NCBI RefSeq assembly: GCF_028207065.1
Contig: NZ_JAQLFP010000013.1
Location: 1-62,370 of the forward strand
Origin: Collinsella aerofaciens
GTDB taxonomy: Bacteria; Actinomycetota; Coriobacteriia; Coriobacteriales; Coriobacteriaceae
Direction of reading: 5' to 3'
Length of the DNA stretch: 62,370 nucleotides
A model generated the notes under the pieces. That model was not told the DNA's origin. It saw only the letters and a list, made by a program, of their open reading frames with translations, and did no database searches. This document shows positions 44,811 through 53,825 of the stretch, one piece after another; the stretch's first letter is position 1; every line of letters starts with the position of its first letter. The position numbers and the translations under genes are program-made.

Positions 44811-45520
44811 TCATCACCTTCTTTGGCGCTCGGCTCAGCGGCGGTCGAGGAAGCCACGTCAGTATCAACCGCAGCGGAAACATCCTGAGCCTTAGCCGCC
44901 TCCGGCGCCGGACCAACCTGAATATCCCCGCGTGCCCAATCGCCATCGAGCGCACGCGCCACCCAGTGATAGATGGGGATTGTAAAGAAGATCAGCGCGG
45001 CAAAGGAGCCACCAAACAGGAACATCAGCAAAAAGAACAGCAGCCAGCACACGGCCCAATACGGAAACGACTGGAACGGACCTTTCACCGGAGTCGAGCC
45101 AGCTGCGCCGCCACTCGTCACCTGCGCCGTAGCGGCATTGGCGGCCTGCGCGCTCCAGCTTGCCGCTTGCGCCGCCTTGGCGGCGGCATCACTCGCCTGT
45201 GTTGCCGCCTCGGTAGCAAGTGCCGCTGCCTCATGGGTACGGGCGCGCTCCGCTGCCTCGGCCTCGCGCTGACGGGCGCGGTCCTCGTTCTCAAACTCGA
45301 TATCGTCCTCGATCTCATCGCTCGGATTAAGGAGTTCGTCCAAACTCACGCCATAGAGTTTTGCGAGCGAGATCAGGTTCTCGGTATCGGGCGAGCTCTC
45401 CGCACGCTCCCATTTACTGACCGCCTGGCGCGACAGCCCCAGCTTTCGCGCCAGCCCTTCTTGGCTAAAACCCTTGCTGCGACGAAGGTCGGCGAGCCGC
45501 TGCGCAGTTTCTACATTCAT
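44807..45520 (-). CDS. XRE-family regulator fused to membrane domain
   Basis: 237 residues. The N-terminal helix-turn-helix is clear (LADLRRSKGFSQEGLARKL, LSRQAVSKWERAES). An Ala/Gln/Arg-rich coiled segment follows (about 80-135), then two hydrophobic segments (YWAVCWLLFFLLMFLFGGSF, AALIFFTIPIYHWV) and an acidic tail. A DNA-binding protein tethered to the membrane, co-translated with DUF4097, suggests direct signalling from envelope to promoter. AGGAGG precedes the ATG at 45520; the longer frame to 45769 is rejected. Confidence 0.86.
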   Translation of the reverse strand: MNVETAQRLADLRRSKGFSQEGLARKLGLSRQAVSKWERAESSPDTENLISLAKLYGVSLDELLNPSDEIEDDIEFENEDRARQREAEAAERARTHEAAALATEAATQASDAAAKAAQAASWSAQAANAATAQVTSGGAAGSTPVKGPFQSFPYWAVCWLLFFLLMFLFGGSFAALIFFTIPIYHWVARALDGDWARGDIQVGPAPEAAKAQDVSAAVDTDVASSTAAEPSAKEGDE

Positions 45521-45638
45521 GGTTCCTCCTATGCGATGCCAGCCGTGCCGCCGGACCGTTTTTGTTCTTAAGGCGCCTTGCACAGTTAAAAATCTATCCG
45601 CCACCGCCAAAAGCATGCCACCTATTCTAGTGAGATTT

Positions 45639-45667
45639 TTGACAACCGGCGGTTGCGGGCATATATG
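45639..45667 (+). promoter_or_regulatory. Sigma-70-type promoter for the methyltransferase gene
   Basis: TTGACA (45639-45644), a 17-base spacer and TATATG (45662-45667) give a near-consensus promoter. It reads toward the methyltransferase gene at 45788. Confidence 0.65.
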
Positions 45668-45787
45668 AGCTGCGGAAATGTGTCCAAACAAAGCAATGAC
45701 CCGCAGCTCGGTTGTCCCCGTTGCGGCGTTAACGGTAGTATGGTCGTACTGTTTATTCCGCACCGCCAACGGAGGGAGTTCCGCGCC

Positions 45788-46660
45788 GTGAACCGCGATT
45801 TCGCCTCATCGCTCATTCAGCTCAACAATACGTTCTATCGCGAGCACTCCGCCTCCTTCTCCGATACGCGCCAGGCACCGTGGCCCGGCTGGGTACGCAC
45901 CATGGACATAGCGCTCGAGCAGCTCGACGTCGCCACGATCGAGCATCCCGTCCGCGTCTTCGATCTTGCCTGCGGCAACATGCGATTCGAGAACTTTGCC
46001 GCCGGCGGCGCACTTTCCGCCAAGGGCGTCGACGGCGCAAACCCCTCGGCAGATGCCAGTTGCCCGTTTGAGTTCTATGGTGTTGACTCGTGTCAGGATT
46101 TGGCTATCGATGCGCACGGTCACGCCCTGCGCATTCCCAACCTGCACTTCCAGGAACTCGACGTACTCGATGCCCTCATGAAGCTCAACCCCGCCGAGAC
46201 ACCCGACGTGCTTTTCGACGCCCCGCTCGCCGACATCTCGGTCTGCTTTGGCTTTATGCACCACGTGCCGTCGTGCGAGTACCGCGTACGCGTGCTCGAC
46301 GCCCTGGTGCGCCAGACGCGCCCAGGCGGCATCATCGCCATCAGCTTTTGGGAGTTTATGAACGACGAGCGCATGGCGCGCAAGGCCGTTCGCGCCGAAG
46401 CCCGCGCCGAGCTCACCCCGCCGTTTGAAAGTTACGATTCCGCGCAGTTTGAAGCCGGCGACCACCTCATTGGCTGGCAAAACGACCGCCACGCCTACCG
46501 CTATTGCCATCACTTTGACGATCAGCAGATCACCGACCTGGTGCGCGGCGTGCGCACATTCTACAAGAGCGGCGAGGTCCCCGTGCGCGAGCTTGAGCGC
46601 TTCCATGCCGACGGTCGCAGCGGCGAGCTCAACCGTTACGTGATTCTCAAGCGCCTGTAG
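45788..46660 (+). CDS. Class I SAM-dependent methyltransferase
   Basis: 290 residues from a GTG with GGAGGGAG nine bases upstream. SAM-binding motif VRVFDLACGNMRF, acidic FYGVDSCQDLAIDA, and ADISVCFGFMHHVPS place it in the class I fold. A 45-residue N-terminal extension in the same frame (with a CPRCG motif) would run across the promoter and is rejected. Substrate unknown. trmB lies 118 bases downstream on the same strand. Confidence 0.82.
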   Translation: MNRDFASSLIQLNNTFYREHSASFSDTRQAPWPGWVRTMDIALEQLDVATIEHPVRVFDLACGNMRFENFAAGGALSAKGVDGANPSADASCPFEFYGVDSCQDLAIDAHGHALRIPNLHFQELDVLDALMKLNPAETPDVLFDAPLADISVCFGFMHHVPSCEYRVRVLDALVRQTRPGGIIAISFWEFMNDERMARKAVRAEARAELTPPFESYDSAQFEAGDHLIGWQNDRHAYRYCHHFDDQQITDLVRGVRTFYKSGEVPVRELERFHADGRSGELNRYVILKRL

Positions 46661-46778
46661 GCATCGGCGACTTGCCGCCGAGCCGCACCGCAACTTTCGG
46701 GCAAGCTATGCCCCACCCTTTTCAACCCATTGATGGAACGTGCTGCCATGCGTTCCATACTCATGATCAAGGAGCCTC

Positions 46779-47618
46779 ATGGGAGCCGTCCACGTTCGCA
46801 CGCCTAAGAACTTTGTGCTCGAGGAGCGCCTGGAGCGCTACGCCGATGCGATTGAGACGAACCCCGAGGCCTATGCCGGAGATTGGCGCGAGGCTTGCGC
46901 GCCAGTTGGCAGCAAGCCCTTCGAACACCTTCACCTGGATCTTGGCTGTGGCAAGGGAACGTACCTTGTAGAGCGCGCGGCCCACGAGCCAAACACCCTC
47001 TTTATCGGTATGGACCAGGAGCCCATCTGCATCGCCTATGCCGCACAGAAAATCTGCGAGCAGGAGCTGTCCAACGCACTCGTCCTGCCCCGAGGCGCCG
47101 CATCGCTGCCGCAGCTGTTTGCCGCAGGCGAGCTCGATGCCATTACCATTAACTTTCCCACGCCGCAGCCCAAGGCCAAGTACGCCAAAAAACGACTCGT
47201 CCATGTCGACCATCTGATGCTCTACCGCCCGCTCTTTTCAGTCGGCGCCACCGTCACACTGCGAACCGACAGTAAGCCATTGCGCGACTACGCCCTGGGG
47301 CAGTTTGCCGCGGCCGGCTACGACACGCTTTGGGTAAGCGACGACGTCCGCCGCGACCATCCCGAGCATCCCGAGACCGAGTACGAATGCCGCACGCGCG
47401 AGATGGGTGCCGTCGTCTATGGCATTTGCGCCACACCCGGCGCGCAGCCCAGCAATGAACAGCTCGCGGCGGGCCGCGCGCAGGAGCAAAGCCTTGCCTG
47501 CTACCTGCCCGAAAACCTCGATGAGCTCACCTATGTACCTCTGGGCATGGAAGAGGCCGTCGAGAACTTTAGAAACCGCGCCCGCAAAGGCAAGAAGCGC
47601 CTGCCGCAAGAGTCCTAG
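46779..47618 (+). CDS. trmB: tRNA (guanine-N7)-methyltransferase
   Basis: 279 residues. Methylates G46 of tRNA with SAM. Motifs: LDLGCGKGTYLVERAAHEPNTLFIGMDQE, the TrmB-type INFPTPQPKAKYAKKRLVH (usual NFxDPWpKxxH region, here with TPQ in place of DPW), and YECRTREMG near the C-terminus. The altered PW motif is unusual and could mean a divergent enzyme. A 119-base miniature repeat lies 68 bases after the stop. Confidence 0.82.
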   Translation: MGAVHVRTPKNFVLEERLERYADAIETNPEAYAGDWREACAPVGSKPFEHLHLDLGCGKGTYLVERAAHEPNTLFIGMDQEPICIAYAAQKICEQELSNALVLPRGAASLPQLFAAGELDAITINFPTPQPKAKYAKKRLVHVDHLMLYRPLFSVGATVTLRTDSKPLRDYALGQFAAAGYDTLWVSDDVRRDHPEHPETEYECRTREMGAVVYGICATPGAQPSNEQLAAGRAQEQSLACYLPENLDELTYVPLGMEEAVENFRNRARKGKKRLPQES

Positions 47619-47685
47619 GGGCTTCTGATGGTCGCGGCGTCGGCAAACAAGCGCAAATTGGCGCCAGCGAACGGCCCTCAAACCT

Positions 47686-47804
47686 AAGTGAGTAGACTTT
47701 TTTGCAATAGCCAGGCACAGCCCGCATAGCGAAACATAAAACCGCAGGTAGAACCCTTGCGCAAAAGTCATGTGCTCGCAATATCGCAAAAAGTCTACTC
47801 ACTT
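47686..47804. mobile_element. Miniature inverted-repeat element, copy 1
   Basis: The gap 47619-47927 holds this element and a presumed promoter. The element is 119 bases with terminal inverted repeats AAGTGAGTAGACTTTTTTG and CAAAAAGTCTACTCACTT, and an internal CCGCAGGTAGAAC block shared with copies 2 and 3. It encodes nothing and resembles a MITE or a mobile REP-type hairpin. Copy 1 is the least similar inside. Confidence 0.8.
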
Positions 47805-47927
47805 GGCTAGCGACTACACTAAACGGCTGGGCAGAACGCCCATTTCCTGCATTTTCTTGCCTGCGAACGCATCGATGCGACGCTACGCCATAATAGTTGG
47901 CGGACAATCGCGAGAGAAAGCAAACAC

Positions 47928-50609
47928 ATGGCACAGACCACGACAGATATCGCCGCCAGCACCGTCTCCGGTGCCGGAGCCGCCAGCTCATTCTCGGGCG
48001 GCACGGGAACCGAAGCCGAATTCGGCTCACTCGGTGCGCTCTCCCCCACCTGGTGGGAGCCCGAGGACGGCAGCGAGCCCGAACCGTGGCTCACGCCCGA
48101 CCAGGCCTTCGAGCGCTTCTTTGAATGGACGAGCGATCGCGGTATTGAGCTGTGGGACCACCAGGAAGAGGCCCTCATGGATCTAGCCGCCGGCGATCAC
48201 GTCATTCTGGGCACGCCGACCGGATCGGGCAAGTCGCTTGTCGCGCTGGGCATGCTCTTTATGGGCATGGCACAGGGCAAACGCTGCTATTACACGGCCC
48301 CCATCAAGGCTCTGGTCAGCGAGAAGTTTTTCGACCTTGTGCAGGTGCTCGGCCGCGATAACGTCGGTATGATCACCGGCGACACGCATGTCAACACCAA
48401 GGCGCCCGTCATCTGCTGTACGGCAGAAATCCTCGCCAACGACGCACTACGCGAGGGCGAAGATGCCGATGTTGGCTGCGTCGCCATGGACGAGTTCCAC
48501 TACTTTGCCGACCCCGATCGCGGTTGGGCCTGGCAGGTGCCGCTGCTCACCCTGCCTCACACGCAATTCATGCTCATGAGCGCCACGCTCGGCGATGTCA
48601 CTGCCATCGCCGCCTCACTCGAGGAGCACACCGGCGCTGCTTGCGACTTGGTCGTCGACGCCCCGCGTCCTGTTCCGCTGAGTTACGACTATGTGACGAC
48701 CTCCCTCGAGGGCACGGTCGAGCTCGCCATACGCCGCGACGAGGCCCCACTCTATATCGTGCACTTTAGCCAGGATGCCGCACTTGCGACGGCACAGTCG
48801 CTCGCCAATTTTGGCATTGCCAGCAAGGAGCAGCGCGAGGCCATCAAGGAGGCGGCCAAGGGCACGAGCTTCTCGACGGCCTTCGGCAAAATCCTCAAGC
48901 GCTTGCTCGGATGCGGCGTCGGCGTGCACCATGCTGGCATGTTGCCGCGCTACCGCCTGCTGGTCGAGCGCTTGGCGCAGCAGGGCCTGCTACCCGTCAT
49001 CTGCGGCACCGATACGCTCGGCGTCGGTATCAACGTGCCCATCCACACCGTGGTGCTCACCGCGCTCACCAAGTTCGATGGCTACAAGATGCGTCGTCTG
49101 CGCGCCCGCGAGTTCCATCAGATTGCCGGTCGTGCCGGCCGCTCGGGCTTCGATACCGAGGGCATGGTCATCGCCGAGGCACCCGAGCACGAGATCGAGA
49201 ATGCCAAGCTTATGGCCAAGGCGGGCGACGACCCCAAAAAGCTCCGCAAGATTAAAAAGAAGAAGGCCCCCGAGGGCTTTGTCACCTGGAACAAGCAGAC
49301 GTTCGAGCGCCTGATCGAGACGCAGCCCGAGACACTCAAGCCGCGCCTGCGCATCACGCACTCCATGGTGATTAGCGTGGTCGAGCAGGGCGGCGACGCT
49401 CGCGCCCGCGTGCACGACCTCATCGAGACAAGCCTGCAAACACCCGAGGAAAAGGCAAAGCTCGAGGTTCGTGCCGACGAGATCTTCGCCACGCTCATCG
49501 ACTCCGGCGTCGTCGTGCGCACCGAGGTGCCGCCCGCACCCGACGCTCCGGCTGACGCCGCGCCGGACATCGACTACGCGCTGACGGTCGACCTGCCCGA
49601 GGATTTTGCGCTCGATCAGCCGCTCTCGCCGTTTTTGCTTGCCGCGCTGGAGCTGCTCGACCCCGAGAGCGAGACCTATACCATGGACCTCATCTCGATG
49701 GTCGAGGCTACGCTCGAGGACCCCAAGCAGGTATTGCGCGCACAGGAGCGTGCCGCGCGCGATCGCGCTATGGCCGAAATGAAGGCCGACGGCATCGAGT
49801 ATGAGGAGCGTCTGGAGCGTATTCAGGACGTCACGTACGAAAAACCGCTCGATGATTTGCTCGACGCCGCTTTTGACAAGTACTGCCAGGAAGTACCCTG
49901 GGCAAACGACTACCAACTCTCTCCCAAGAGCGTTCTGCGCGATATGCTGGAGAGCGCGAGCGATTTTAAGGGTTACATTCAAAAGCTCGGCATCGCCCGC
50001 TCCGAGGGCATTCTGCTGCGCTACCTGGCAGAGGCTTACCGTTCGCTCGACCGCACCGTGCCCATTGAGAAGCGCGACGAGCGCCTGCGTGACATCATTT
50101 CGTGGCTCGGCTTTGTGGTGCGCTCGGTCGACTCGAGCCTGGTGGACGAGTGGGAGAACGCCGGCAACCCCGCTGCACTCGACGCCGCACCGCCGCAGGG
50201 CATCGATGAAGTCGTGGAAGACCGCCGTGGCTGCACCCTGCTGGTGCGCAACGCGCTCTTCCGCCGCGTGACCCTTGCCGCCCGCGAGCACATTCGCGAC
50301 CTGGGCGAACTCGACGACGACTGGGGCATGAGCGAGATCCGCTGGCAAAAGGCCCTCGATGCCTACCATGAGCAGCACGAGGAGATCCTCACCGACGGAG
50401 ACGCCCGCAGTGCCGCAATGTTTTCCATCGATGAGTCCGACGAGAAGACCGCGCACGTATGGCACGTGCACCAGATCTTTGCCGACGAGGATGGCGACCA
50501 CGATTTTGGCATCATGGGCGACGTCGACCTGGATGCCACGCAAGACGGCGGCGAGGTCATCTTCAAGAACTACCGTGTCGGCTTTATCGAGGACCTGCTC
50601 GAAGACTAG
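47928..50609 (+). CDS. DEAD/DEAH-box RNA helicase with DUF3516 C-terminus
   Basis: 893 residues. SF2 motifs: GTPTGSGKS (95-103), DEFH (188-191), MSATLGD, and QIAGRAGRSGFD. This is the actinobacterial Ski2/Mtr4-like group, related to HelY, with the DUF3516 C-terminal region (SPKSVLRDMLESASDFKGYI). Probably acts in RNA turnover. A 50-residue low-complexity N-terminus precedes the helicase core. ATG has a GAGAGAAAG upstream. Ends at a strong bidirectional terminator. Confidence 0.9.
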   Translation: MAQTTTDIAASTVSGAGAASSFSGGTGTEAEFGSLGALSPTWWEPEDGSEPEPWLTPDQAFERFFEWTSDRGIELWDHQEEALMDLAAGDHVILGTPTGSGKSLVALGMLFMGMAQGKRCYYTAPIKALVSEKFFDLVQVLGRDNVGMITGDTHVNTKAPVICCTAEILANDALREGEDADVGCVAMDEFHYFADPDRGWAWQVPLLTLPHTQFMLMSATLGDVTAIAASLEEHTGAACDLVVDAPRPVPLSYDYVTTSLEGTVELAIRRDEAPLYIVHFSQDAALATAQSLANFGIASKEQREAIKEAAKGTSFSTAFGKILKRLLGCGVGVHHAGMLPRYRLLVERLAQQGLLPVICGTDTLGVGINVPIHTVVLTALTKFDGYKMRRLRAREFHQIAGRAGRSGFDTEGMVIAEAPEHEIENAKLMAKAGDDPKKLRKIKKKKAPEGFVTWNKQTFERLIETQPETLKPRLRITHSMVISVVEQGGDARARVHDLIETSLQTPEEKAKLEVRADEIFATLIDSGVVVRTEVPPAPDAPADAAPDIDYALTVDLPEDFALDQPLSPFLLAALELLDPESETYTMDLISMVEATLEDPKQVLRAQERAARDRAMAEMKADGIEYEERLERIQDVTYEKPLDDLLDAAFDKYCQEVPWANDYQLSPKSVLRDMLESASDFKGYIQKLGIARSEGILLRYLAEAYRSLDRTVPIEKRDERLRDIISWLGFVVRSVDSSLVDEWENAGNPAALDAAPPQGIDEVVEDRRGCTLLVRNALFRRVTLAAREHIRDLGELDDDWGMSEIRWQKALDAYHEQHEEILTDGDARSAAMFSIDESDEKTAHVWHVHQIFADEDGDHDFGIMGDVDLDATQDGGEVIFKNYRVGFIEDLLED

Positions 50610-50632
50610 CCGGGCGCAATGGGGCGAAACGA

Positions 50633-50672
50633 AGCGGGGCCGCTGGCAACATCGCCAGCGGCCCCGCTTTTT
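50633..50672. terminator. Bidirectional terminator between helicase and DUF2130 gene
   Basis: A 15-base perfect stem (AGCGGGGCCGCTGGC, 50633-50647, with its inverse ending at 50668) and TTTTT on the plus side. It separates two convergent genes. Confidence 0.92.
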
Positions 50673-50689
50673 GCGCGATACGCTATCCC

Positions 50690-52447
50690 CTACTCGGCAT
50701 CCTCGACCTCATACGAATCCGCCTCGGCTGGCTCATCGTTTGTCTCTGGCGCAGCCCCGCGTGCCTCGTCAAACGCCGCCTTCATGGTCTTGTTGCCCCA
50801 CGTGAGCTTGCGAATGGTAAGATCGTCGGCTTTCTTGTTGGCAAGGCGCAGATTGTTCTCGGAGGACAGCAACGCCTCCTTGGTTTTCTGCAGATGGCTA
50901 ATCGTCTTGTCGATCTCATCGATCGCCGTTTGGAACTTGCGGCTCGCGATCTCGTAGTTGCGACCGAAATCATTCTTGAACTTTTCCATCTTGGCTTCGA
51001 AGTTCGTGACATCGATATTCTGCTGTTTGTACTCCGCTAGCTCCTGCTTATAGCGCAGCGAACCCATGGCGGCATTGCGCAGCAGCGTAATCATGGGAAT
51101 GAAGAACTGCGGGCGGATCACGTACATCTTCTCATAGCGGTAACTCACGTCGACGATGCCCGCGTTATAGAGCTCACTCTCAGGCTCCAGCAGGGTGCAG
51201 AGCACCGCATACTCGCAGCCTTTCTGGCGACGATCGTGATCGAGTTTCTTAAAGAAGTCCTCGTTTTTATGCTTGGTCGCGGTCTCGTCGTTCTCGTTTT
51301 TCATCTCGAACATAATCGAAATGACCTCGTTGCCGCTCGCGTCACATTCGCGGAAAATAAAGTCGCCCTTGGTGCCCTCGGACGCATCGTTATCTTTCTC
51401 GAAGTACGCATTGGGAAACGCCGTCATGCGCAGACGGTTGAACTCGGTCTCGCAATGCTGCTCGAGCGACTCGCCCACCATCTTGGTAGACAGGCGAACC
51501 TTCATGTCCTTAAGGCGCTCAATCTCTTCATCCTTGTAACGAATCAGGTCATCGCTCGCGCGCTTGGCCTGCGCAAGCTCGAGCTCGTGTGCTGCTCTGG
51601 CCTGTTCCTCGCGCGAATCGCGCACCGCCAGCTCGCTCGTGAGCTTTGCGCGGGCCTCATCGCGCTCTCGCTCCGCCGCGGCGACCGCCTCCGATAGGTT
51701 CATTTTTGCCATCAGTTCCTGCTCGCGCAGCTGGGCGCGCAGGCCCTCGGCCTCCTGCTCAGACTGAGCCTTTGCGGCGGAAAACTTCTCCTGCACCTTC
51801 GCGCGGTAGTCTGTGAGTGTGCGTTCGGCCTCGCTGCGAGCGGCATCGAGCTCACGCTGAGACTCGGCCGCGGCAGCGGCAAGCGCCATCTCCTGGGCCT
51901 TGTCCGCCGCGGCGAGCTTGGCCTGCAACTCGGCAATCTGGGCATCTCGTGCAGCTACATCGTTTTGAGCAGCATTGCGCGCCGCCGACTCGGCAAGCTT
52001 GGCTTCGTCATCCTTGCGCCCCAGCTGCGCACGCAAGTTGTCGATTTCGCGCTGGAGCTCGGCATTCTCCTTTTGAGCGTCGGCACGGGCCTCAACCGCC
52101 GCGCGCTGGGTTGCGCTCTCGCGCTCTGCGGCAGCGCCCTCGAGCCTAGCGTGCAGCTCGGCAAGCTCCGCATCGCGCTTGGCGAGCTCTTGCGCCAGCT
52201 GTTGAGCTGCGGCGTTCTTCTGCTCGACAAGCTGAGCATCGCGCTGAGACTCTGCCTTTTGCAAAGCAGCCGTCGAGCGTGAGCGTTCAAGCTCCAACGC
52301 CTGCTCGCCCTCGCGCTGGACTGCCTTCACACGCTCGTCCAGGTCGCGCGAGAACTCGGCATCGCGCACCTGCTTGACGATATCCGCATAACCGGACGCA
52401 TCGACCTTAAAAACTTCGCCGCAATGCGGGCACTTGATCTCGTTCAT
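50690..52447 (-). CDS. DUF2130 coiled-coil protein
   Basis: 585 residues. N-terminal zinc-finger-like CPHCGEVF, a long coiled coil rich in Glu/Ala/Arg (about 40-300), and a C-terminal DUF2130 domain (about 310-500) with [38 protein letters not shown] and [17 protein letters not shown] blocks. The Asp/Glu/Lys pattern in KGDFIF...FEMKNE is compatible with a PD-(D/E)xK nuclease fold, but that is inference. Function unknown in the family. Confidence 0.85.
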   Translation of the reverse strand: MNEIKCPHCGEVFKVDASGYADIVKQVRDAEFSRDLDERVKAVQREGEQALELERSRSTAALQKAESQRDAQLVEQKNAAAQQLAQELAKRDAELAELHARLEGAAAERESATQRAAVEARADAQKENAELQREIDNLRAQLGRKDDEAKLAESAARNAAQNDVAARDAQIAELQAKLAAADKAQEMALAAAAAESQRELDAARSEAERTLTDYRAKVQEKFSAAKAQSEQEAEGLRAQLREQELMAKMNLSEAVAAAERERDEARAKLTSELAVRDSREEQARAAHELELAQAKRASDDLIRYKDEEIERLKDMKVRLSTKMVGESLEQHCETEFNRLRMTAFPNAYFEKDNDASEGTKGDFIFRECDASGNEVISIMFEMKNENDETATKHKNEDFFKKLDHDRRQKGCEYAVLCTLLEPESELYNAGIVDVSYRYEKMYVIRPQFFIPMITLLRNAAMGSLRYKQELAEYKQQNIDVTNFEAKMEKFKNDFGRNYEIASRKFQTAIDEIDKTISHLQKTKEALLSSENNLRLANKKADDLTIRKLTWGNKTMKAAFDEARGAAPETNDEPAEADSYEVEDAE

Positions 52448-52504
52448 GGCAGCTCCTCGATGGACGCAAATTTCAACCGACTACACTCTACCGCGCCGCA
52501 CGGA

Positions 52505-52540
52505 CAAAAAAGGCGCCGCCGCCATAATGGCAACGGCGCC
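52505..52540 (-). terminator. Terminator after metallophosphoesterase
   Basis: GGCGCCG (52512-52518) pairs with CGGCGCC (52534-52540), followed on the minus strand by TTTTTTG. It lies 58 bases past the metallophosphoesterase stop. Confidence 0.8.
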
Positions 52541-52544
52541 AGAA

Positions 52545-52577
52545 CCGCCACAAAGGGGACAGGCACCTTTGTGGTGG
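52545..52577. repeat. GGGACAGG-loop hairpin between MPE and DUF2130 genes
   Basis: CCGCCACAAAGG (52545-52556) pairs with CCTTTGTGGTGG (52566-52577) around a loop containing GGACAGG. Same design as the hairpin at 38437 (CC-GCCA-AAA arms and a GGGACAGG loop), but with different stem bases. Confidence 0.6.
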
Positions 52578-52597
52578 TTTGTGTGGTGGTTCGAGAA

Positions 52598-53143
52598 TTA
52601 CAGCCCAAAGAAGTCAAGGATTTGATCACGGCTTACGGGCTTGTAATCGTTGGCATCGAGACCGACATCATAGCGAAAGATAGGGCGCTCGCGATCGCGG
52701 TTGCGCGCGTTGGTGCGGTCTCCCCTGCTGTGGATATGCCCGTGCAGCATAATGGCGCCGCGTGCCTTACCATTCCAGCTGAGCATGGGGTAATGGCTCA
52801 GTACCAGCCTGTGCCCGCGAGCATAGCCGGGCGCAATCTCAAGATAGTCGCGTACCTCATCCCAAATGCGCGGCGCGTCCGGATTTTCCCAGTCGCCGTC
52901 ATGGTTACCACGGACGAGCGTCACATTCTTGCATTCGATACGCTCGCGCAGGCGCACCGCCTCTGCCAGGGGCAAACGATAGGTAAAGTCTCCCAAGATA
53001 TAGAGGCGGTCGTCCACAGCCACGCACTCATTGATGGCATCGATGACCTTGCGGTTCATCTCCTCGACCGAATCAAACGGCCGATCCATGTCGTGCAAGA
53101 TATTCGTATCGCCCAGGTGCAGGTCGGCGGTAAACCACATCAT
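52598..53143 (-). CDS. Calcineurin-like metallophosphoesterase
   Basis: About 181 residues. Metal ligands are visible in DLHLGDTNI, ILGDFTY, VRGNHDGD and LHGHIHSRGD. Such short stand-alone phosphoesterases act on small phosphoesters or nucleic acids; substrate unknown. Start uncertain: ATG at 53143 (MMWFTADLHLGD) has GAGGA upstream, ATG at 53158 is the alternative. Confidence 0.85.
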   Translation of the reverse strand: MMWFTADLHLGDTNILHDMDRPFDSVEEMNRKVIDAINECVAVDDRLYILGDFTYRLPLAEAVRLRERIECKNVTLVRGNHDGDWENPDAPRIWDEVRDYLEIAPGYARGHRLVLSHYPMLSWNGKARGAIMLHGHIHSRGDRTNARNRDRERPIFRYDVGLDANDYKPVSRDQILDFFGL

Positions 53144-53209
53144 CGTCTCTGTCCTCATTTCGCAACGCATCAAACTCGTGCTAAGTATACAGACACAGCG
53201 ATGCGGCGG

Positions 53210-53389
53210 TTAGCCAAAGAGCCCGCCGAACAATCCTCGGCGGCGCTTGTCCTTTTTATTCGAATCTTTTCCCGGGGTGTTCTTATCCTTTTGCTTTTTG
53301 CGGTCCTGCTCCAACTCATCGTCATCAAGTAGCATATCCCACTCAAACGGGTCATCCGTCAGATCGAACAGATCATCGTCATCAAACAT
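53210..53389 (-). CDS. Small acidic/basic protein
   Basis: 59 residues from MFDDDDLFDL. An Asp/Glu-rich N-terminal half (DDPFEWDMLLDDDELEQD), a Lys-rich linker, and a C-terminal RRRGLFGGLFG. No family recognised. GGGGAC precedes the start, and it is placed between two co-directional genes. Could be a coding gene of low complexity; moderate confidence. Confidence 0.5.
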   Translation of the reverse strand: MFDDDDLFDLTDDPFEWDMLLDDDELEQDRKKQKDKNTPGKDSNKKDKRRRGLFGGLFG

Positions 53390-53407
53390 GGCAGTCCCCA
53401 TTGCCGA

Positions 53408-53734
53408 CTAGCGAGCATCCACCACGTAGAGTCCAACGCGAACCTGATGCCACGGGCTGCGCTCGGGAGCAACCTGTTGCACGTGGGCCTCAAATACGTC
53501 CTCATGGCCGTAATACATCATCAAGGACAGCGGGCCGACCTCGTTTCCCGGAACATAGCCAAGTTTGGTCTTGCCATAGTAGATCGCAACCGCCTCGGGG
53601 TCATGGGGATTATCGCGCTCGGCACACAGCGTCAGTTTATCGCCCGCTTTAAGATCGCCTAGGACCAAAGCGCCGTCGGCATATTGAAATCCTGCGATAT
53701 GAAACGACAGAAGAACACGTGAAGGCTCGTACAT
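53408..53734 (-). CDS. HIRAN-domain protein
   Basis: 108 residues comprising almost only a HIRAN domain: IAGFQYADG, LTLCAERDNPHDPEAVAIYYG, LGYVPGNEVGPL. HIRAN domains bind DNA ends or damaged DNA; stand-alone forms are common in bacteria with unknown partners. It forms a minus-strand run with the small acidic gene and the metallophosphoesterase. Confidence 0.85.
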   Translation of the reverse strand: MYEPSRVLLSFHIAGFQYADGALVLGDLKAGDKLTLCAERDNPHDPEAVAIYYGKTKLGYVPGNEVGPLSLMMYYGHEDVFEAHVQQVAPERSPWHQVRVGLYVVDAR

Positions 53735-53825
53735 GGCAACTCCTCTAACGGCCGGATAAACCAGCGTTTGACCTTATCGAGAAGTCTACGGGCCCGTGCG
53801 GACATAAATTCATCCTTATCTGATT

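Noticed and set aside
45653..45787. N-terminal zinc-ribbon-like extension of the methyltransferase (CPRCG)
   Set aside because: It overlaps a near-consensus promoter, and the GTG at 45788 has a strong ribosome site.
48990..50543. A 517-codon minus-strand frame inside the DUF3516 helicase
   Set aside because: Shadow of the helicase reading frame; the plus-strand gene has all helicase motifs.
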